Shown: positions 52,744-61,623 of the stretch, in pieces
How the letters are laid out: each line of letters starts with the position of its first letter
Position numbering within the stretch: position 1 is the stretch's first letter
NCBI RefSeq assembly: GCF_000372745.1
Contig: NZ_KB889683.1
Location: forward strand, 1 to 64,000
Source of the DNA: Embleya scabrispora DSM 41855
GTDB lineage: Bacteria; Actinomycetota; Actinomycetes; Streptomycetales; Streptomycetaceae
Direction: 5' to 3'
Length of the DNA: 64,000 nucleotides
Notes under the pieces: generated by a model
What the model saw: only the letters and a program-made list of their open reading frames with translations
Told to the model about the DNA's origin: nothing
Databases searched by the model: none
Position numbers and translations under genes: made by a program

Positions 52744-54237
52744 TTATTCGACGGCGCCCGCACCCGAGTCGGGCTCCTCGGTGCCCGCCGGCGCACCCGC
52801 GCGCAGCTCCGCGGCCACCCGTGCGCCGATCTCCCGGACCACGTGCGCGAACAGTTCGACGTCCGCCGCGGTGGTCCGCCAGTTCACGATCGCCGGGCGC
52901 AGTGCGACCCGGCCCTCGTACACGGTGGTGCCGGCGTACACCCGGCCGTCCTCGTTGAGTTCGGCGCCGAGCCGGCGGTTCAGCTCGTCGAGTTCGGCCT
53001 CGCCGAGCACGGCGTCGGGGCGGTAGCGCAGGCACACCACACACAGCCGTACCGGCGCCAGCAGTTCCAGATCGGGGGCCTCCTCGGCCAGCGCGCCGAG
53101 GTGGTTCGCCAGGTCGTTGTGCCGCTCGATCATCGCCCGGTATCCGGCCCTGCCGTACGCGCGCAGCGTGGCCCAGATCGGCAACGCCCGTGCTCGGCGC
53201 GAGGATTCGGGGCCGAGCGAGGCGTAGTTGAGGTGCGTGTCGCCGGCGCCGGGCAGGTACGGGGCGTTCCACGCGCCGAATGCCCTGCCCATCAGCTCGG
53301 CGTCGCGCACGAAGGCGAAGCCGCTCTCGTAGGGCACGTTGAGCCACTTGTGCCCGTCGGAGGCGACCGAGTGCGCCCGTTCGACGCCCCGGACCAGGTG
53401 CCGCAGCCGCGGCGAGACCCCGGCGAACAGGCCGAACGCACCGTCCACATGCAGCCACGCGCCGTAGCGCCGGGCCAGGTCGGCGAGCGCGTCGATCGGG
53501 TCGAAGTCGCCGGTGTCGACCCCGCCCGCGGTGGCGATGAGCACCGCGGGTCCGTCGATCTCGATCAGCGCCCGCTCCATCGCGTCGATGTCCACCCGGC
53601 CCGCGTCGTCGCGCGCGCACACCCGCAGCGTGTCCCGCCCGCAGCCCAGGATCTGCAACGCCTTGCGATTGCTGGGATGTACGTAACCGCTCGCCAGCAC
53701 CGGCATGGTCGGCAGTCCGGCGAGCCCGTCGGCGCTCACGTCGACGCCGTGCCGCGCGGCCCACCAGTGGCGGGCGCAGGTGAGCGCGGTGAGATTGGCG
53801 AAGGTGGCGCTGGGGGTGAGCACGCCGCCGTACGCGTCGGGCAGCCCGAACAGGTCCTTGAGCCAGCCGAGCACCACCGTCTCGGTCTCGGTCGCGAGGG
53901 GCGACGCGGCCCACAGGCCGGCCGGCTGGTCCAGCAGCGCGGTGATCCAGTCGCCGGCCTGCGCGGCGGGCGTGGCGCCGCCGACGACGAAGTGGAAGAA
54001 CCGCGGACCCGAGGACTGCATCGCGGCTCGGGTGCCGACGTCGAGCAGTTCCTCGACGGCGGCCAGCGTGCCGTCGCCACGCTCGGGCAGCGGACCGCCC
54101 AACCGGTCGAAGAGCACGTCGGCGGCCGGCTCCCGGACCGGCAGCTCGGGAAGCGCCTCCAGGTAGGGCCCGGCGGCCTTGGCCACCAGGTCGAGGGCGA
54201 GCCGGGCGAGGTCGCGTTCGTGGAGGGGGTCAGCCAT
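52744..54237 (-). CDS. Pyridoxal-phosphate-dependent amino-acid decarboxylase (group II)
   Basis: A 497-residue PLP enzyme of the aromatic-L-amino-acid/glutamate decarboxylase family. GVLTPSATFANLTAL binds the cofactor phosphate, WLHVDGAFGLFAG holds the Asp that pairs with the pyridine nitrogen, and SVASDGHKWLNVPYESGF holds the Schiff-base Lys. Substrate amino acid is uncertain. ATG 54237 gives a normal N-terminus (RDLARLALDLV). Confidence 0.9.
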   Translation of the reverse strand: MADPLHERDLARLALDLVAKAAGPYLEALPELPVREPAADVLFDRLGGPLPERGDGTLAAVEELLDVGTRAAMQSSGPRFFHFVVGGATPAAQAGDWITALLDQPAGLWAASPLATETETVVLGWLKDLFGLPDAYGGVLTPSATFANLTALTCARHWWAARHGVDVSADGLAGLPTMPVLASGYVHPSNRKALQILGCGRDTLRVCARDDAGRVDIDAMERALIEIDGPAVLIATAGGVDTGDFDPIDALADLARRYGAWLHVDGAFGLFAGVSPRLRHLVRGVERAHSVASDGHKWLNVPYESGFAFVRDAELMGRAFGAWNAPYLPGAGDTHLNYASLGPESSRRARALPIWATLRAYGRAGYRAMIERHNDLANHLGALAEEAPDLELLAPVRLCVVCLRYRPDAVLGEAELDELNRRLGAELNEDGRVYAGTTVYEGRVALRPAIVNWRTTAADVELFAHVVREIGARVAAELRAGAPAGTEEPDSGAGAVE

Positions 54238-54386
54238 ACCGGCAGGGGATCACGCGAACCCGGTCCGCGTCGAGTATCTCCGTTCCGGGCAAGGTCGTTG
54301 ACGGCTCATCAGGGCGGCGGAGCGTGGGCGTGCGCGGCGCGGGGAAGGCCCGCTGCGGGGGGCGATGACCTCTGTCTGGAGGAAGC

Positions 54387-54956
54387 GTGGCAACCGACAT
54401 CGAGCGGACCCATCACCGAGGCGGCGACCTCGACGAGATTCGGCAGGTGCTGCTCGACATCTATGCCGAGGTATACGCGGCGGACCTGGACCGCCCCTTC
54501 CACTCGGTGCGCAGCTTCGCGGAGCGGTTGGCCGGATACGCCGCCGCGCCGGGCTTCGAGTGCGTCGTGGGCTGGAGCCGGGACGTCCCGGTGGGCTACG
54601 CGTTCGGCTACACCCTCCAGGCCGGAGCCCGATGGTGGATCGGGCTGACCGAGCCGGTGCCCGCGGTGGACATCGAGGAGGACGGCCGGCGCACGTTCGC
54701 GCTCAACGAGTTGATGGTCCGCGAACCGTGGCGCGGTTCGGGCGCGGCCCGCACCATTCACGACACGCTGGTGGCGGCCCGTACCGAGCGGCGGGTGACC
54801 CTGCTGGTGGATCCGACCCACCCGAAGGTCCTCGCGCTCTACGAACGGTGGGGCTATCGGGTGCTCGGCAATGTGCGTCCGGCCTGGCCCGACGCGCCGT
54901 TGCTCACGGCGTTGCTGCTGGATCGAAGCCGACCCGGTGCCGCGCCCGCGAGGTGA
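54387..54956 (+). CDS. GNAT-family acetyltransferase
   Basis: A 189-residue GNAT protein. LNELMVREPWRGSGAARTIHDTL contains the acetyl-CoA pyrophosphate loop (R-G-S-G-A), and NP-like VDPTHPKVLALYERWGYRVLG is the C-terminal motif. Substrate unknown. GTG 54387 (read as Met) has GGAGG a few bases upstream; spacing is short, so the start is slightly uncertain. It is divergent from the PLP decarboxylase. Confidence 0.85.
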   Translation: MATDIERTHHRGGDLDEIRQVLLDIYAEVYAADLDRPFHSVRSFAERLAGYAAAPGFECVVGWSRDVPVGYAFGYTLQAGARWWIGLTEPVPAVDIEEDGRRTFALNELMVREPWRGSGAARTIHDTLVAARTERRVTLLVDPTHPKVLALYERWGYRVLGNVRPAWPDAPLLTALLLDRSRPGAAPAR

Positions 54957-55040
54957 CGGCGGCGTCGCGGACCCGGGTCGGCACGCCATCGAGAAGCTTG
55001 CCTCTGTTTAGTTTCGGTGTGCGTGCGTAGGGTGCGCGCC

Positions 55041-55472
55041 ATGAGTGACGCGACCGCGAACAAGCGGCTGATCGAACAGTTCTGGCAGGACCTGTACGCC
55101 CGCGACTTCGGCAAAGTCGCGGGCTACTTCGCCGCCGACGGCCACTACACGGACGTCGCCGCGCCCGGTCCCGGCGCGACCGGGCCGGCCGCCGTGGAGG
55201 CCCGGCTGCGGCTGGGGCTGGAGATGCTCACCGGCTACATCCATCACCACCGGAGCACCGTCGCGGAAGGCGACCTGGTGGTCACCGAACACGCCGAGGA
55301 GTGGCACTGGGAGAGCGGCGAGCAGGTGGTCCTGCCGTTCGTGTCCGTCCACGAGTTCCGGGACGGGAAGATCGTGCGCTGGCACGACTACTGGGACTTC
55401 GGCACGCTGATGAACGCCGCGCCGCCGTGGTGGCTCGAGCACGTCGCCAAGGGCTACGCGCAGGGCGCCTGA
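55041..55472 (+). CDS. SnoaL-like/limonene-epoxide-hydrolase-like protein
   Basis: A 143-residue NTF2-fold protein. The pattern NKRLIEQFWQDLYARDFGKVAGYFAADGHYTDV followed by VSVHEFRDGKIVRWHDYWDFGTL is typical of the SnoaL-like group that includes ketosteroid isomerase-like and epoxide-hydrolase-like proteins. No defining catalytic triad can be assigned. The gene stands alone and ends in front of a strong bidirectional hairpin. Confidence 0.87.
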   Translation: MSDATANKRLIEQFWQDLYARDFGKVAGYFAADGHYTDVAAPGPGATGPAAVEARLRLGLEMLTGYIHHHRSTVAEGDLVVTEHAEEWHWESGEQVVLPFVSVHEFRDGKIVRWHDYWDFGTLMNAAPPWWLEHVAKGYAQGA

Positions 55473-55552
55473 CGGGCTTCGCACGCGCCCGCCGGGAGCG
55501 CCGGGCGGCACGCGGTCCCACCGAAAGGCACCCCGGGCGGGGTCGTCTTCCA

Positions 55553-55586
55553 CGAGCCGCCCACGACCGAGGTCGTGGGCGGCTCG
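55553..55586. terminator. Bidirectional terminator between SnoaL-like and MarR genes
   Basis: CGAGCCGCCCACGAC (55553-55567) pairs perfectly with its complement at 55572-55586 around a CGAG tetraloop; a 15-bp stem between convergent genes, 81 bases after the SnoaL-like stop. Confidence 0.75.
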
Positions 55587-55638
55587 CGTCGTGCGGCGGT
55601 GCCGACGGGTGGACGATCGGCGGGCGGCCGGAATCGGA

Positions 55639-56109
55639 TCAGGGACGCGGTTCGACGCGCTCGACCACGGTGTCCGCGATCTGCTCCAGCATCGCGATCT
55701 GTTCGGCGGTGAGCAGGTCGATCAGGTTCCGTCGGACCGAGGCGACGTGGTGCGGCGCGGCCTCCTCGATCACCCGCAACCCCTCGCCGGTCAGCACGAT
55801 CTCGGCGCCGCGCCCGTCCCGCGCGCACTCCTCGCGGCGGACCAGGCCACGCTGCTGCATGCGCTTGACGTGATGCGACATCCGGCTCTGCGACCACAAC
55901 ATGCGCTCGGCCAACTCGCCCAGTCTGCGCCGGTGCCCGCTCGCCTCGGAGAGTTCGGACAGCACGTCGTAGTCGGGATCGGACAGGCCCGAGTCGACGG
56001 CCAGATCACGGGCCACCCGGGTGTCCACGAGCAGCCGCAATCGACGATATCCCCGCCACGCGCGCTGCTGCCCCGGGTCGAGCCAGGGCGTCTCCTCGAT
56101 ACGGGCCAT
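55639..56109 (-). CDS. MarR-family transcriptional regulator
   Basis: A 156-residue winged-helix regulator. RRLGELAERMLWSQSRMSHHVKRMQQRGLVRREECARDGRGAEIVL (about 61-106) is the DNA-binding domain and wing. The divergent membrane protein/PPOX genes are its likely targets; two inverted copies of a 15-base site lie in the gap. ATG 56109. Confidence 0.92.
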   Translation of the reverse strand: MARIEETPWLDPGQQRAWRGYRRLRLLVDTRVARDLAVDSGLSDPDYDVLSELSEASGHRRRLGELAERMLWSQSRMSHHVKRMQQRGLVRREECARDGRGAEIVLTGEGLRVIEEAAPHHVASVRRNLIDLLTAEQIAMLEQIADTVVERVEPRP

Positions 56110-56130
56110 GGCTACCAATCTAGCAGCTAC

Positions 56131-56176
56131 TTGACATGTCATGTACTTGCCCGGGACGATCTACATGACACATCAA
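56131..56176. promoter_or_regulatory. Inverted pair of 15-base sites, probable MarR operator
   Basis: TTGACATGTCATGTA (56131-56145) recurs in inverted orientation as TACATGACACATCAA (56162-56176), 13 of 15 bases identical. The first copy itself contains the perfect palindrome TGACATGTCA. The sites lie 22-67 bases from the MarR start and in front of the divergent YczE-like gene. Confidence 0.7.
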
Positions 56177-56245
56177 CTACTCCCTGCGGCCCGACGTCCT
56201 GCCCGACGTCCGTGCCGACGGGGTGGCCAGGAAGGCCGGTGCCGC

Positions 56246-56971
56246 GTGAGCACGCTCGATCGCCTGCCGAATCGGCTGATCCGGCTGTTCCTCGGCCTGG
56301 CCATGTTCGGGCTCGGCATCGCGCTGATGGTGCGGGCGCGACTGGGCCTGGATGCCTGGAACGTGCTGCACGAAGGCGTCGCGGAGCGGACCGGGCTGCC
56401 GTTCGGGCGGATCGTGATCGGCACCGCCGTCCTGGTGCTGCTGCTGTGGATCCCGCTGCGGCAACGACCCGGGATCGGCACGATCGCCAACGTCGTGGTG
56501 GTCGGCCTGGTGGTGGACGCGCTGCTGTGGCTGCTGCCGGCGCCGGAGAACCCGGCTCTGCGGGCGGGGCTGCTGGCCGCGGCGATCGTGGTGACCGCGA
56601 TCGCCACCGGGTTGTACATCGGCGCCGGCCTGGGCCCGGGCCCACGCGACGGGCTGATGACCGGCTGGGCCGCCCGCGGCCACTCGATCCGCCTGGGCCG
56701 CACCGTGATCGAGGCGAGCGTCCTGGTGGCCGGCGTGCTGCTGGGCGGGACGGTCGGCGTAGGCACCGTCGTGTTCACCCTCACCATCGGGCCGCTGGCC
56801 CACTGGTTCCTGCCCCGGCTGACGCTGGGGCCCGTATCGGAAACGAGCCACCGACCATGGACACGGAACTCCTCGGCACCGACCGACGCGGCGTCCTCAC
56901 CACCCTCAAGCGGGACGGCCGCCCCCAACTCTCCCCGGTCTCCTACCTGTGGGAGCCGGACCGCCGGTTGA
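56246..56971 (+). CDS. YczE/YitT-like integral membrane protein
   Basis: A 241-residue membrane protein with about five or six hydrophobic segments (RLFLGLAMFGLGIALMV, IVIGTAVLVLLLWIPL, IANVVVVGLVVDALLWLL, and further). The conserved loop GAGLGPGPRDGLMTGW is the family signature. Function is unknown; in Bacillus, YczE supports peptide antibiotic production, but that link need not hold here. The last 38 codons overlap the PPOX gene out of frame and add a hydrophilic tail (SETSHRPWTRNSSAPTDAA) that exceeds the usual length of about 200-215 residues. GTG 56246 follows GGAAGG at 56230-56235. Confidence 0.82.
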   Translation: MSTLDRLPNRLIRLFLGLAMFGLGIALMVRARLGLDAWNVLHEGVAERTGLPFGRIVIGTAVLVLLLWIPLRQRPGIGTIANVVVVGLVVDALLWLLPAPENPALRAGLLAAAIVVTAIATGLYIGAGLGPGPRDGLMTGWAARGHSIRLGRTVIEASVLVAGVLLGGTVGVGTVVFTLTIGPLAHWFLPRLTLGPVSETSHRPWTRNSSAPTDAASSPPSSGTAAPNSPRSPTCGSRTAG

Positions 56972-57270
56972 TTCGGATCTCGGCCACCGCGGACCGCGCC
57001 AAGACCCGCAACCTCGCCCGCGACCCGCGCGCGAGCTTCCTGGTCACCGCCCCCGACTACGCCGGCTACCTGGTCGCCGAGGGCCACGCCGAGATCGGCG
57101 CCGAATGCCGCTCCGCCGACGACCCGGCGGCCGACGAACTGGTCGAGGTGTACCGCCGGATCGTCGGCGAACACCCGGACTGGACCGAGTACCGCGCCGT
57201 GATGGCCGCGGAACGCCGCGTCGTCATCCGGATCACCGTCGAGCGCACCTACGGCTGGTCTCGCACCTGA
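56857..57270 (+). CDS. PPOX-class flavin/F420-dependent oxidoreductase
   Basis: A 137-residue split-barrel protein. GVLTTLKRDGRPQLSPVSYLWE and ISATADRAKTRNLARDPRASFLV are the typical pyridoxamine-phosphate-oxidase-like motifs of actinobacterial F420-dependent reductases. It would reduce an unknown small molecule using F420 or FMN. ATG 56857 lies inside the 3' end of the YczE-like frame, an overlap of 115 bases; GGAAACGAG is a modest ribosome site 8-16 bases upstream. Confidence 0.87.
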   Translation: MDTELLGTDRRGVLTTLKRDGRPQLSPVSYLWEPDRRLIRISATADRAKTRNLARDPRASFLVTAPDYAGYLVAEGHAEIGAECRSADDPAADELVEVYRRIVGEHPDWTEYRAVMAAERRVVIRITVERTYGWSRT

Positions 57271-57525
57271 GTGGGCCCGACCCGAGAACGTCGCGCTCCC
57301 GGCCCGCACGGGGGGGCCGGGGGCGCGACCGACGCGGTCCGCCCCGCTCGGCGGCGGGCCGTCGAGAACGCCGACCGCACCGACGCCGTGGCGGCGCGTG
57401 ATGCGCGGTGACCGGACGCCGGCCCGCCCGGCCCGCCGAGCGCGGGAATTGGTCCAGGTCCCGGCACGACGTAGAGTTTCGCCGGGGTTTTGTGGTGGCG
57501 GCGAACACAGGAAACGGCAACGGCG

Positions 57526-58995
57526 ATGACAGCGAGTAGCGATATTCAGGCGGACACGGGCGTGGCGGAGGGGGTCGACCCCGCGCGTATGGAGCTGTGC
57601 CTGAGCGTGCTCGCCGAGGTCGAGGGCCTGGACGTCGAGCACCCGGACGCGGTGCGGATCCGGCGGGCCACGGCCGGCATCTACAAGAGCGTCAAGGAGC
57701 GCCGCCGCAAGGAGCGTCGGGACCGGGTGATCGCCAACGACGAGGCGGTCACCGCCGCCACCGCGACCGGCGCGCCGGGGCGGATCGACGACGAGACGCT
57801 GGGCATCGCACTGACCACGGTCACCACGACCGAGATCGCCGGCGTGCTCGAACGCGCCCGGGCCTGCTACATCTGCAAGAAGCGTTACCGCGAGGTGGAC
57901 GCGTTCTACCACCAGCTGTGTCCCGAGTGCGCCGCCGAGAACCGGGCCCGCCGCGACCAGCGCACCGACCTGACCGGACGCCGCGCCCTGCTCACCGGCG
58001 GCCGGGCCAAGATCGGCATGTACATCGCGCTGCGCCTGCTCCGCGACGGCGCGCACACCACGATCACCACCCGCTTCCCCAACGACGCGATCCGCCGGTT
58101 CGCCGCGATGCCGGACAGCGCGGACTGGCTGCACCGGCTCAAGATCGCCGGGATAGACCTGCGCGACCCGGCCCAGGTGGTCGCCCTGGCCGACTCGGTG
58201 GCCGAGGCCGGGCCGTTGGACATCCTGATCAACAACGCCGCGCAGACGGTCCGCCGGACTCCGCAGGCGTACGCGGCGCTGGCCGCCGCCGAGGCCGCGC
58301 CGCTCCCGGCCGGCGAGTTGCCGGAGATGGTCTCGTTCGGCCACATCGGCGGCAGCGGCCACGTGCTGCTGCCCGGCCAGTCCCGCACCGAGGACCAGGC
58401 GCTGACCCCGCAGGCGCTCACCGCCCTCGCGCTGACCAGCGGATCGGCCTCGCCGGCCCGGATCGAAACCGGCACCGCGATCGACGCGGGCGGCCTGGTG
58501 CCCGACCTGGACCCGGTGAACAGTTGGACGCAGCGGGTGCACGAGGTGGACCCGGTCGAATTGCTCGAGGTCCAACTGTGCAACGTGACCGCGCCGTTCG
58601 TCCTGGTCAGCCGGCTGCGTCCGGCGATGGCCGCGGCCAAGGCCCGACGCAAGTACGTGGTCAACGTGTCCGCGATGGAGGGCCAGTTCAGCCGCGGCTA
58701 CAAGGGGCCGGGTCACCCGCACACCAACATGGCCAAGGCCGCACTGAACATGCTGACCCGCACCAGCGCCGAGGAGATGCTCTCCGACGGCATCCTGATG
58801 ACGGCCGTGGACACCGGCTGGATCACCGACGAGCGCCCGCACCCGCAGAAGATGCGACTCGCCGACGAGGGCTTCCACGCGCCGCTCGACCTGGTCGACG
58901 GCGCGGCGCGGGTCTACGACCCGATCGTGCGCGGCGAGGCCGGCGAGGACCTGTACGGCTGCTTCCTCAAGGACTACGCGCCGGCCGCCTGGTAG
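57526..58995 (+). CDS. SDR-type oxidoreductase with N-terminal zinc ribbon
   Basis: A 489-residue protein with an unusual architecture. Residues about 1-110 are a charged helical domain; CYICKKRYREVDAFYHQLCPEC at 114-135 has two Cys pairs in a zinc-ribbon arrangement. Then follows an SDR Rossmann domain with TGGRAKIG (157-164) and INNAAQTVRR. The active-site region NVSAMEGQFSRGYKGPGHPHTNMAKAALNML keeps the Lys of YxxxK, but the Tyr position is Thr (TNMAK). I recall a group of SDRs with the same HPHTNMAKAAL string, so this is probably conserved and not damage. Function unknown. ATG 57526; a GTG further upstream is possible. Confidence 0.83.
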   Translation: MTASSDIQADTGVAEGVDPARMELCLSVLAEVEGLDVEHPDAVRIRRATAGIYKSVKERRRKERRDRVIANDEAVTAATATGAPGRIDDETLGIALTTVTTTEIAGVLERARACYICKKRYREVDAFYHQLCPECAAENRARRDQRTDLTGRRALLTGGRAKIGMYIALRLLRDGAHTTITTRFPNDAIRRFAAMPDSADWLHRLKIAGIDLRDPAQVVALADSVAEAGPLDILINNAAQTVRRTPQAYAALAAAEAAPLPAGELPEMVSFGHIGGSGHVLLPGQSRTEDQALTPQALTALALTSGSASPARIETGTAIDAGGLVPDLDPVNSWTQRVHEVDPVELLEVQLCNVTAPFVLVSRLRPAMAAAKARRKYVVNVSAMEGQFSRGYKGPGHPHTNMAKAALNMLTRTSAEEMLSDGILMTAVDTGWITDERPHPQKMRLADEGFHAPLDLVDGAARVYDPIVRGEAGEDLYGCFLKDYAPAAW

Positions 58996-59236
58996 GCCGC
59001 CCACCTGCGCGTTCCGGCCCCGGCGGAGGTTCTCGCCGGGGCCGGTTCGGGTTCGGGCGGGGTTGCTCGAAAAAAACTTTCGGCGGCGTTGAACCCTCTT
59101 CGACCCCTCCCCCGTACTGCTGGATGTCGACGCGCAACGACCGGCACGCGAACCGGTCGACTCGGGAACGGATACCGAAATCCGCCTCCCGTACCGCCGT
59201 TCGATACATCCGACGATCATCCCCCGGGGGTTCACC

Positions 59237-59860
59237 ATGTCTGTTTTCAGCACCCGCGGCATCGCCGCCGTCGCCATCGCCGGCGCGCTCGGTCTGGGCC
59301 TGTCCGCCTGTGGCAGCGACTCGAAGGACGACGGCAAGGCCGCCGGCACCACGACACAGCCCTCCGCGCAGCAGTCCCAGCCCGCGCAGAACACACCCGG
59401 CACGCCCGCCGCTCCCGGGCAGAGCGCGAACGGCACGGCGGGCAAGGCCGTGTTGAAGGCGGGCACCGACGCCAAGCTCGGCGCGATCGTCGCCGACGGC
59501 TCCGGTTTCACCCTGTACCGCTTCGACAAGGACACCGCCAAGCCGTCCAAGTCCAACTGCGACGGCGACTGCGCCGCGAAGTGGCCCGCGGTCACCACCA
59601 CGGGCGGTGTGACCCTCGACGGTGTCGACCAGTCCGCGGTCGGCAGCGTCACCCGCAGCGACGGCAGCACCCAGGTCACCATCGGCGGTTGGCCGGTGTA
59701 CCGGTTCGCGGCCGACGCCAAGCCCGGCGACACCAAGGGCCAAGGCGTGAACGGCACTTGGTTCGCGGTGACGCCCGACGGCAAGAAGGCCGGGGCGGCC
59801 ACGAGCACGGCGCCGCAGACCGACAAGCCCTCGACCGGCAGCGGCGGTTCCGGCTACTGA
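59237..59860 (+). CDS. Lipoprotein with secreted-repeat domains (DUF305-unrelated, COG4315 type)
   Basis: A 207-residue secreted lipoprotein. A signal peptide ends in LGLSACGS (lipobox LSAC, Cys25). After a Thr/Pro/Gln-rich linker (about 30-75) come two copies of the roughly 45-residue repeat PF03640 seen as GFTLYRFDKDTAKPSKSNCDGDCAAKWPAV and GWPVYRFAADAKPGDTKGQGVNGTWFAV. These are found in predicted surface proteins of actinobacteria; two Cys in the first repeat may form a disulfide. Role unknown. Confidence 0.87.
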   Translation: MSVFSTRGIAAVAIAGALGLGLSACGSDSKDDGKAAGTTTQPSAQQSQPAQNTPGTPAAPGQSANGTAGKAVLKAGTDAKLGAIVADGSGFTLYRFDKDTAKPSKSNCDGDCAAKWPAVTTTGGVTLDGVDQSAVGSVTRSDGSTQVTIGGWPVYRFAADAKPGDTKGQGVNGTWFAVTPDGKKAGAATSTAPQTDKPSTGSGGSGY

Positions 59861-60059
59861 TCGACCCGAGCGCCGGCGGCCGCCCACCCGGCCGCCGCTC
59901 CACCTGCCGACTCCCGAACAGCACGGCCGAGTTGCCGATCAGCACCGCAGGGGGTCACCCGGAAGTTGGGCCCAGCACCCCCGCGCCACCGACGCGGACG
60001 AGGCCCGGCCGATCCACTCACGCGAAATCCACCGACCCATGTCCTCGGGGAGACACGTC

Positions 60060-61514
60060 ATGCCCGCACGCAAGTACACGCTGCCCACCATCGCCCTCGC
60101 CGCCGGCCTCGCGTTCGCCGTCACCGGTTGCTCGTCCTCGGACACCGAGTCCGGTGCCGGCAAAGCCGATTCGGCCGGTGTGGCCAAGGGCGCCAACGAC
60201 CCCGGCTCGCCCGGCGGCGAACACGGCACCGAGCACGGCACAACCGCCCCCGCGTCCGACCGGACCACCACCGGCGCGGCCGCACCCGCGACCGGCGAGG
60301 AGACCTTCTTCGCCGCGGGCCTGTCCGGTGCCAACGAGGTCCCGGGCGGCAACGCGGCGGTCGGTGACAAGGACGGCAAGGGCACCGCGCTGGTCCGGAT
60401 CAAGGGCGACCAGGTGTCCTTCGGGATCCGCTGGGAGGGCATCGGTGCGCCGACCGCGGCCCATCTGCACCTGGGCGGCAAGGGCACGAACGGCGAGGTG
60501 AAGGTGCCGTTCTTCGCATCGGCGCTGCCCGGCACCGCGAACGCGGTCACCGGAAGCGTCAAGGTCACCGACGCCGCGCTGCTGGAGAAGATCAAGGCCG
60601 ACCCGGCGAGCCTGTACTTCAACGTGCACACCGGCGAGTTCCCCGGCGGCGCGGTCCGCGGCCAGTTGGTCAAGCTCGCCCGCCCGGCCGACGTGAACAG
60701 CGTGCTCAAGAACGGCACGCTGCCCGCCGAGGCGACGGGCAAGCAGGAGGTGCAAAACGCCGAGGGCAAGAAGACCGGCGACCCGGACGGCCGCGCCGAC
60801 ACCTCGGTACGCCCGTGGGGCAACTGCATCGACTGGTCGTTCAGTTGGACCGGCGTGGCCCCGCCCACAGTGGGCCACCTGCACAAGGCGGCGGCGGGCA
60901 GCAACGGCGACGTGGTCGCGCCGCTGTTCGACGCGAAGGGCGGGCTGCCGCAGTCGGTGACCGGTCTGGCCGGCACCGTGGAGGGGATCGACCCGGCCGT
61001 GGTCGAGCGGATCAACGCGACACCCGCGAACTACTACACCAACCTGCACACGGGCGAGTTCCCGGGCGGCGCGGTGCGCGGGCAACTGGAGCGGAAGGTC
61101 ACCCCGAAGTCGCCGGCGTTGAACCTGTCGGTGGTCGCGGGCAAGCAGATATACCAGTGCACGACCAAGGACGGCGTCACCGCGTTCACCCAGCTCGACG
61201 TGGCCGCGAAGCTCCAGGGCGATCTCAAGCACACGTTCGTGAACCCGACGGCCGGGCCGCCGCAGTGGATCGCTCCGGACGGCAGCTCGGTGACCGGTGC
61301 GGTGGCGAGCAAACTGCCCAACGGCGAGGGCAACATCCCCGAGTTGGTGCTGAACGCGACCCAGACCGGCAAGCCGGATCTGCTGCTCTCCGCGAGCACT
61401 CAGGTGTTGCGGCTGAACACGCGGGGCGGGGTGGCGCCGGCGGGCACGTGCGACCCGGCAGGCCGGCCCACCGCCGAAGTGCCCTACCAGGCCGACTACC
61501 TGTTCCTCGGCTGA
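60060..61514 (+). CDS. CHRD- and DUF3455-domain lipoprotein
   Basis: A 484-residue secreted lipoprotein. The signal peptide ends in FAVTGCSS (Cys22). A disordered linker to about 80 is followed by a CHRD domain (FFAAGLSGANEVPGGN ... FNVHTGEFPGGAVRGQL), a second related domain ending in TNLHTGEFPGGAVRGQL, and a C-terminal DUF3455 domain ending YQADYLFLG. CHRD domains are named for chordin and occur in bacterial surface proteins of unknown role. ATG 60060 has GGGGAG eight bases upstream; an ATG at 60039 is less likely. It lies 200 bases after the preceding lipoprotein gene and may be expressed with it. Confidence 0.9.
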   Translation: MPARKYTLPTIALAAGLAFAVTGCSSSDTESGAGKADSAGVAKGANDPGSPGGEHGTEHGTTAPASDRTTTGAAAPATGEETFFAAGLSGANEVPGGNAAVGDKDGKGTALVRIKGDQVSFGIRWEGIGAPTAAHLHLGGKGTNGEVKVPFFASALPGTANAVTGSVKVTDAALLEKIKADPASLYFNVHTGEFPGGAVRGQLVKLARPADVNSVLKNGTLPAEATGKQEVQNAEGKKTGDPDGRADTSVRPWGNCIDWSFSWTGVAPPTVGHLHKAAAGSNGDVVAPLFDAKGGLPQSVTGLAGTVEGIDPAVVERINATPANYYTNLHTGEFPGGAVRGQLERKVTPKSPALNLSVVAGKQIYQCTTKDGVTAFTQLDVAAKLQGDLKHTFVNPTAGPPQWIAPDGSSVTGAVASKLPNGEGNIPELVLNATQTGKPDLLLSASTQVLRLNTRGGVAPAGTCDPAGRPTAEVPYQADYLFLG

Positions 61515-61560
61515 CTCGAACCCCCGCTCCCCCGAGCCGGGTTGCTCATCCCGAAAGGCC

Positions 61561-61600
61561 CCGAAGGGCCGCGCGTCCACCCCCACGCGCGGCCCTTCGG
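61561..61600. terminator. Bidirectional terminator, 16-bp stem
   Basis: CCGAAGGGCCGCGCGT (61561-61576) pairs perfectly with its complement at 61585-61600 around an 8-base loop. It lies between the convergent CHRD lipoprotein and MDR reductase genes. Confidence 0.8.
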
Positions 61601-61623
61601 CCGGTCCGGACCCGCTCGCCGGC

